Origin: Batkoa obscura
Lineage: Eukaryota; Entomophthoromycota; Entomophthoromycetes; Entomophthorales; Batkoaceae
NCBI GenBank assembly: GCA_030770535.1
Contig: JASVEC010000021.1
Coordinates: forward strand, 258,001 to 322,000
Direction of reading: 5' to 3'
Length of the DNA stretch: 64,000 nt
The position numbers and the translations under genes are program-made. Positions 55,144-64,000 of the stretch are shown piece after piece. How positions within the stretch are numbered: position 1 is the first letter of the stretch; each line of letters opens with the position of its first letter. The notes under the pieces are model-generated. The model was not told the origin of the DNA. It made no database searches and saw only the letters and a list, made by a program, of their open reading frames with translations.

Positions 55144-55611
55144 ATGTTGGTTCCAAAATATCAGTTAAAAAAAGAGACGCTTAAAAAGATATTGGATCAT
55201 CCTTTTTTCATTACTTATTTTGATGATATGTATGAGTTACAACTCAAAGATCTAAAAGTGGAATATATTTGGCTGATATATGTCAAAGACTTATTTAATT
55301 CATTTAGCTTAAACTTATTAAAAGGAATTAAAAGCCATCCTTTATTGAAGCATTCTAGTTTGCAATTGATTATTGTAAGTAAGGAAGATATATATAATAT
55401 TAAAACTATAGTAAAGGAATATCAATTTAATTATTTGTTTGCTTCTGATTTAAATCTGTCATTTCTTAAATCTTTTTTGGCGCCTTTTTTAAGCAGTAAC
55501 GAGTATGCTAATTATTCTTTATTGTTTAGTAAAGATTTGTTTTTTCAATGCTTACACTCCTTCCTGTCCCATGATGTCAAGTCTTTACAATATTTAGAAT
55601 TACCTTTATAG
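55144..55611 (+). CDS. Small protein, possibly a thioredoxin/AhpC-like fold without catalytic cysteines
   Basis: Single exon, 155 residues, ATG at 55144. The middle of the protein, VEYIWLIYVKDLFNSFS with LNLLKGIKSHPLLKHSS, then LQLIIVSKEDIYNIKTIVKE and YQFNYLFASDLNLSFLKSFL, follows the strand-helix-strand pattern of AhpC/TSA-2 type redoxins (strand, active-site loop, helix; strand with V-I-S; helix; L/F-x-S/A-D-x-x-x strand-turn). The active-site cysteines would fall at the NS of LFNSFS and are absent; the only Cys is near the C-terminus. This is inference from pattern, not a sequence match. Lies 0.6 kb from the 2-Cys peroxiredoxin. Confidence 0.5.
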   Translation: MLVPKYQLKKETLKKILDHPFFITYFDDMYELQLKDLKVEYIWLIYVKDLFNSFSLNLLKGIKSHPLLKHSSLQLIIVSKEDIYNIKTIVKEYQFNYLFASDLNLSFLKSFLAPFLSSNEYANYSLLFSKDLFFQCLHSFLSHDVKSLQYLELPL

Positions 55612-56216
55612 CTGCTTATAACTACCATTCCTTTTATTTTATTCAACATAGCCAACTTATAACTATTAAATTTGATTTAGTATTATTTCTAAAAGCTCAA
55701 ACCTATTTTTTATTTGTTAGAATTGAAAAAAACTAATAAATTTCTTTGCCTTTTATAGCTAATGTTTATAATTTACATATGTTTAACATTGATAGATTAA
55801 TAATCTATTGCAAATAAAAATTTAGATATTTGTATAGGGTTGATGTTAAAAATACAACTTTAATAACTTTCGGATATAAATTATTGAAAATTAGAATAGC
55901 GTCGATTTCAAGTTCATAGCATTAAGTTCTATAGCTATAACGAATAACAAGATATTTAAGAAATAAACTGGGTTATCGTTAGTAATATACAAGCATTAGT
56001 TTTATGTTTACTTCAAAACATTGTTGCTAATTTCAATTATATACAATATCTTTTAACTATTGACACTACAAAAAAGTTAAACTTCAAAAACAATTTTCAA
56101 CACATCCATGGTTATCCAGACCAATAAAAAGACTTAAATCCGACTGATTTTAAAATTTAACTGAAAATTGCATAATAAAAATCAAAAATAATTTTACAAA
56201 AATAATTTTATTATAA
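55612..56216. other. Intergenic region upstream of frataxin
   Basis: AT-rich with no recognisable gene or repeat. Frataxin promoter on its right. Confidence 0.5.
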
Positions 56217-56881
56217 ATGAATACAAACATATTGAAGTATATAACAAGAAATGCTCTTCCAAGGGCTTCACAGTTTTTAAAACCAGCGACCCATTTATCA
56301 GCTAAAAAATTATGTTCAAGCCGATTAAGCAGAGTCTCCTTAAATGTAAACCAAAGTTATTCCAACGCTCATACTATATCAAAGTTTAAAACAAGGTATT
56401 TAATACAATGTTAATCAGCACATTAAATTAAAACATTTAGTGAACTTACGGCTGAACGCTATTATAAAGTATCAGAGCAAAGTTTATCTAATTTGCTAGA
56501 TCAGTTAGAAGAATTGATTCAAGAAGAAGGTGACGATACATTTGATCTTGAATATTCGGTACATAATTACTTTTATTCTTTTAAATCTGTTGACCGGTTT
56601 TACTTAGAGTGGAGTTTTAACCTTAAAGCTTGGGAATTTAGGTACCTACGTAATAAATAAACAGCCACCCAACAAACAGATATGGCTTTCATCACCAATT
56701 AGGTAAAACATTATAAACCGTTAAAAAGGACTAAAATTTATTTCATAGTGGTCCTAAACGTTACGATTTCGATACTAAAAGTAATTTGTGGTTTTATTCT
56801 AGAGATGGTGAGTCCTTAGATAGCATATTATCGAAAGAACTTTCTCAACTTTTGGGTGTTAAAGTGGAATTAGAGCTTTAA
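56217..56881 (+). CDS. YFH1: Frataxin (mitochondrial iron-sulfur cluster assembly factor)
   Basis: ATG at 56217 gives a basic, Ser/Arg-rich mitochondrial targeting peptide ([20 protein letters not shown]). The first intron lies in [18 protein letters not shown]. Further exons encode [20 protein letters not shown] (the acidic iron-binding helix), [40 protein letters not shown] and [20 protein letters not shown]. The [25 protein letters not shown] segment is the frataxin signature. Role: stimulation of Fe-S cluster synthesis by the NFS1-ISD11-ISCU complex in the matrix. Next gene on the same strand, 236 bp away, is mitochondrial AIF. Confidence 0.95.
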
Positions 56882-57117
56882 ATAAAATGTACTTTTAACT
56901 ATAGTTACCATACTATTATATTGTTTTAACATGTTTAAATTTCAAATTTATTTTATATAATAAACATATAAATATAAATATCATAGTGTACTATTTCATA
57001 ATGCAATTACGCTTCAAACAATTCTCAGTTTGAATCGAATCTATTGGTTTAAAAAATTATATAACGAAAAACTTGATTTGTAATAATCAATAATCTCTAT
57101 TTAATCAAAGTATAGAA

Positions 57118-59210
57118 ATGTTAAGAAACCTAAGTAGCGTTTCCAAATCGGCCTCATTATTGAAGTGTGTAAAAAGGACAACCAATTTTCAAACTAAAAG
57201 GGTTAACTTGTCTTCAAGGCATGGTTATTCCACTAAACCTGAGCCCAGTGTAAACGTTAAAGAAAGCGACAAGAAATGGATTGTAAGATATTTAAAAAAG
57301 TAATTATCTTGTTTAATAACGTTCAAAATAGATCCTTTCCACCCTCTTTTTAACTGGAAGTGTAAGTTCATTTTGCTTTATATATTATTTAGCTTATTTT
57401 TTAGTTATTCTATATGACTTCACCACCCAAAGACTACAAAGGAAAGATGATATCTTTAGATAAAGATCCAGCCGAGTATATTGAAAAGGATGATATTCTT
57501 GTTGAAGAAAAACAAAACTCAAATATCAATACTCATACTATCTCTCAAGATCTCCAACTCGAAAAAGTAGACGACTCAAAGGATACCATCGTTGATTCCA
57601 AAAATGTAGCCGAAAAGGTCTCTGAAGTTCAAGAAAAAATAAATGAAGGGATATCAAAAGCAACTGAAGCTATTTCTGAGAAAGTTGAAGAGATCAAAGA
57701 TCAAGCATCCGAGAAAGCAAATAAGGCTTTGAAAGTGTTAGAAGAAAAAGTAACTGTTTCAGAAGATGCAGAAGTTGCATCCGAACTTAAAGCTCCAATA
57801 GAACCAAAGCAAACAATCTTGCCTTTAGAAGGAGAAGATAAAAAAGACCAACGTGCTAAAGTATACTATAAATACATCTTAGTTGGTGGAGGTACCGCTA
57901 CTTTCAGTGCCATGAAAGCAATCAAACAAAAAGACCCAGAAGCAGATATTTTAATTGTGTCTGAAGAGGTAGTTGCCCCATATATGCGTCCACCACTTTC
58001 AAAAGAGTTGTGGTTCTCAGAAGATCCAAAGGTTGGGGAAACTCTTAACTTTAAGGACTGGCAAGGTACTGAACGTCATCTTGTTTATGGTAAAAAAGAA
58101 GACTACGAAACTGTAGATAAAGATACGCTTTATGCCTCCAACGATAAAAAGACAAAGATCATTTTAGGTGCTGCTGTGTCTAAATTAAATGTTGAGCGTA
58201 AAGTTATTACTTTAAATAATGATAAACGTATCGCATATGGTAAACTTCTCATTGCTACTGGTGGTACACCAAAGACTTTACCAGTAGTTCAAAGTGCTCC
58301 TGAAACTATCAAAAATAAGATTTCTACTTATCGTAATATAGCTGATTTTAGAACTTTAGATGAATTGACTGCATCTGGTAAACATGTTGCTGTCATCGGT
58401 GGAGGATTTTTAGGCTCTGAATTGGCTTATGCTTTAGCCACTCGCGGAAAGAAATCCGATACTAAAGTAACCCAGCTTTTCCCTGAAAGTGGTAACATGG
58501 CTAACGTTTTCCCTGCTTATTTAACTGCTTGGTCAACTAAAAAGATCCAAGATGAAGGTGTTACTATCTGCGCTAACTCAAAGGTATCTGAGTTAAAAGA
58601 ATCTACTAGTGGAAAGGTAGAAATTCACTTACAAGATGGAAATAAAGTAGAAGTAGATCATGTTGTTGTTGCAGTTGGTATTTCACCAAACGATAAATTA
58701 GCCAAAGAAGCTGGTTTAGAGATTGACGAAAAGCGTGGTGGTATTTTAGTAAATGCAGAGTTAGAAAGTCGAGGTGATGTTTTTGCTGCTGGTGATGTAT
58801 CATCATATCATGATATAGCTCTTGGTCGCCGCCGCGTTGAACACCATGATCATGCCGCACTTTCTGGAAGACATGCAGGTGAAAATATGGTAGGACCTAA
58901 ACGTGCTTATACTCATCAATCTATGTTTTGGTCTGATCTTGGACCTAAGATTGGATATGAAGCTATTGGACTTGTAGATTCACAACTTGAAACTTCAGGA
59001 GTTTGGGTAAGAAATAAGGATAGTAATGAAAAGGAATATAATAAAGGTTTGGTCTTTTACTTCCGTGAAGATCGTTTGGTAGGTGTCATGCTTTGGAATC
59101 TCTTTAATAAGGTGGATACGGCCCGTGATTTAATTCGCCTTAATAAGTTTTCTTCAAAGCAAGTTAATGAACTTGCTGCTCAATTTGATCTTTATGGATC
59201 AGAACATTAA
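57118..59210 (+). CDS. Mitochondrial apoptosis-inducing-factor-like oxidoreductase (AIF family)
   Basis: Three exons: 57118-57282, 57332-57361 and 57405-59210. Exon 1 encodes a targeting peptide (MLRNLSSVSKSASLLKCVKR). The tiny second exon supplies most of a membrane span (ILSTLFLTGS). A helical, Glu/Lys-rich segment of about 70 residues (57600-57780, EKINEGISKATEAISEKVEE type) precedes the flavoprotein: YILVGGGTATFSAMKAIKQK (FAD fold), APYMRPPLSKELWFSEDP, LLIATGGTPKTLP, VAVIGGGFLGSELAYALATR (NADH fold), VEVDHVVVAVGISPN, GDVFAAGDVSSYHD, HHDHAALSGRHAGENM and the AIF-type C-terminus MLWNLFNKVDTARDLIRLNK. Family role: inner-membrane-anchored NADH oxidoreductase supporting respiratory-chain assembly. 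The helical segment is the unusual feature. Confidence 0.93.
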
Positions 59211-59287
59211 ACTCACATTAAAAGTTAAATTTTTGTTAAAATAATGAAGTCTAAATTTATCTACTATACTACAGTAAAATAAATAAC

Positions 59288-59392
59288 ATATGGGAATGTA
59301 TTTTTGTGTTTAAGAATTTTACTATAATCTTTCCACTCAAATAGCGCTTAAAAAATGGAAGGATAATGAAACTAAAAAAAACAGCCCCATAT
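59288..59392 (+). mobile_element. MITE family A, copy 11, in the AIF/HECT convergent intergenic space
   Basis: 105 bp, ATATGGGAATG to CAGCCCCATAT. It sits 78 bp past the AIF stop and 150 bp before the HECT stop, so it is probably within one or both 3' UTRs. Confidence 0.87.
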
Positions 59393-59541
59393 GATAAAAA
59401 TATTTTGTAAAAAAACAACTAAATTGTGAAATGCTTTGATAAAGTATTAATTTGATGTTATTATTTTTATGTTAATAAATATTTAATGAAGAATTCAAAA
59501 ATCATACACTATTTAATATAAATAAAAATTTGATCCAGGTT

Positions 59542-63424
<3,883 letters not shown>

Positions 63425-63642
63425 ACAAGTTATAGTTTAAAATAAATCAAAATTAAATTTAAATTATGAAAAAAACTATTTTATTAATTTTTAATTAAAC
63501 CTCATCTCCTTTTATAATTTTAAAACCTTAGGAAGTTTAGCATAATAGTTCAACTGCCATGTTAGAAAAAGTTACTTTAGTTAACTATAATTGGAAATCT
63601 GTATTTTAATGTTTATATTATATTTTTAATTTTCTTACACAA
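63425..63642. promoter_or_regulatory. Shared upstream region of the HECT gene and tRNA-Ile
   Basis: 218 bp between the HECT start codon and the tRNA. AT-rich, no motif called. Confidence 0.4.
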
Positions 63643-63735
63643 GCTCCTGTAGCAAAGTGGTTTAATGCGTCGTGCTTATAAGTAAAATTATATCTAAGAC
63701 ACGCGAAGGTCGCGGGTTCGAACCCCGCCAGGAGC
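63643..63735 (+). tRNA. tRNA-Ile (anticodon UAU) with intron
   Basis: Acceptor stem GCTCCTG pairs with CAGGAGC. D arm GCA..TGC. Anticodon stem TCGTG (63670-63674) pairs with CGCGA (63702-63706). The anticodon is TAT at 63677-63679. A 20-nt intron (63681-63700) follows position 37, the universal nuclear tRNA intron site. T arm GCGGG-TTCGAAC-CCCGC; discriminator A. Box A and box B promoters are present inside the gene, and a T-run follows at about 63742. An intron in tRNA-Ile(UAU) is typical of eukaryotes. Confidence 0.95.
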
Positions 63736-64000
63736 ATTTATGTTTTAACATTTAATTTATTGAGAATATTTTATAATTTAAGTAAAGTGGATTGTATTAT
63801 GATATACTAAAATTGGTATATTTTTTGAACTTTGAAGAGTTAGAACTCCCAAAATTTTCAATAATGGAGGTAAAGTTTAAAATTTTTTGAATTGGTGGAA
63901 TTGAGCCTATTTGATTATAGTAAGATAAAGTAAGACTAAACAATGAAATTGTGCGATTTGCGTGAGTGTTTTAGCTCTAAAGTGCCTGATACAAATGTAG
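63736..64000. other. Right edge of the window, nothing recognised
   Basis: AT-rich sequence with no supported gene in the visible part. Confidence 0.5.

Overview
The window is very AT-rich eukaryotic nuclear DNA that uses the standard genetic code. It looks like an early-diverging fungus. The core genes carry many short introns of about 45-60 nt. Gene content is fungal: a BRE4/ArAE-type exporter, an SLS1-like KH protein and a DHA2 drug-efflux MFS. It also keeps genes that budding yeast has lost or changed: an Npl4 with a C-terminal NZF finger, a SOSS-B type OB-fold protein, a mitochondrial AIF and an AZUL-HECT ligase. My best guess is Zoopagomycota/Entomophthoromycotina (Conidiobolus-like). 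This rests on base composition and gene content only, and my confidence is modest.

Layout. 1-16.7 kb is compact housekeeping: the C-terminal part of ARP8 (cut by the window edge), an SLS1-like KH protein, a small coiled-coil protein resembling the ZNF830/CCDC16 tail, eIF2B-beta (minus), VPS16, importin-beta (minus), and a divergent RACK1-like WD40 protein. 16.9-27 kb is an accessory segment with an intronless membrane UDP-glycosyltransferase, an intronless kelch-repeat surface protein, a decayed reading frame, a MATE transporter (minus) and a cluster of ~100-bp terminal-inverted-repeat elements. 27.4-37.7 kb returns to intron-bearing genes: ArAE-type exporter, ESF1, NPL4 (minus) and SEC61-beta (minus). 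38.3-50 kb is accessory again: a second decayed frame, a second MATE copy in inverted orientation, an intronless DHA2 MFS with a duplicated 3' fragment, a PH-domain protein, and more copies of the short inverted-repeat family. 50-63.7 kb holds 1-Cys peroxiredoxin (minus), SOSS-B, CAF1/POP2 deadenylase (minus), 2-Cys peroxiredoxin (minus), a small protein that may have a cysteine-less redoxin fold, frataxin, AIF, an AZUL-HECT ubiquitin ligase (minus) and an intron-containing tRNA-Ile(UAU).

Themes. (1) The core genes are intron-rich. The intronless coding genes fall in or next to the repeat-bearing accessory stretches, so the window has a two-compartment structure. (2) Export and detoxification recur: two MATE genes, a DHA2 MFS, an ArAE exporter and a UGT. 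(3) Within about 9 kb lie two peroxiredoxins, a possible third redoxin-fold protein, frataxin and AIF, all redox or mitochondrial. (4) The two MATE genes have identical total length and an identical second intron but a diverged first exon and first intron, which points to gene conversion. (5) NPL4 and the 2-Cys peroxiredoxin begin with coding exons of only 3 and 4 nt. (6) A ~100-bp TA-flanked MITE family has about a dozen copies here, one pair sharing a single TA between two elements. I found no clearly undescribed gene system. The most unusual items are the MATE conversion pair, the near-zero first exons, the MITE family and the unassigned conserved-looking fragments.
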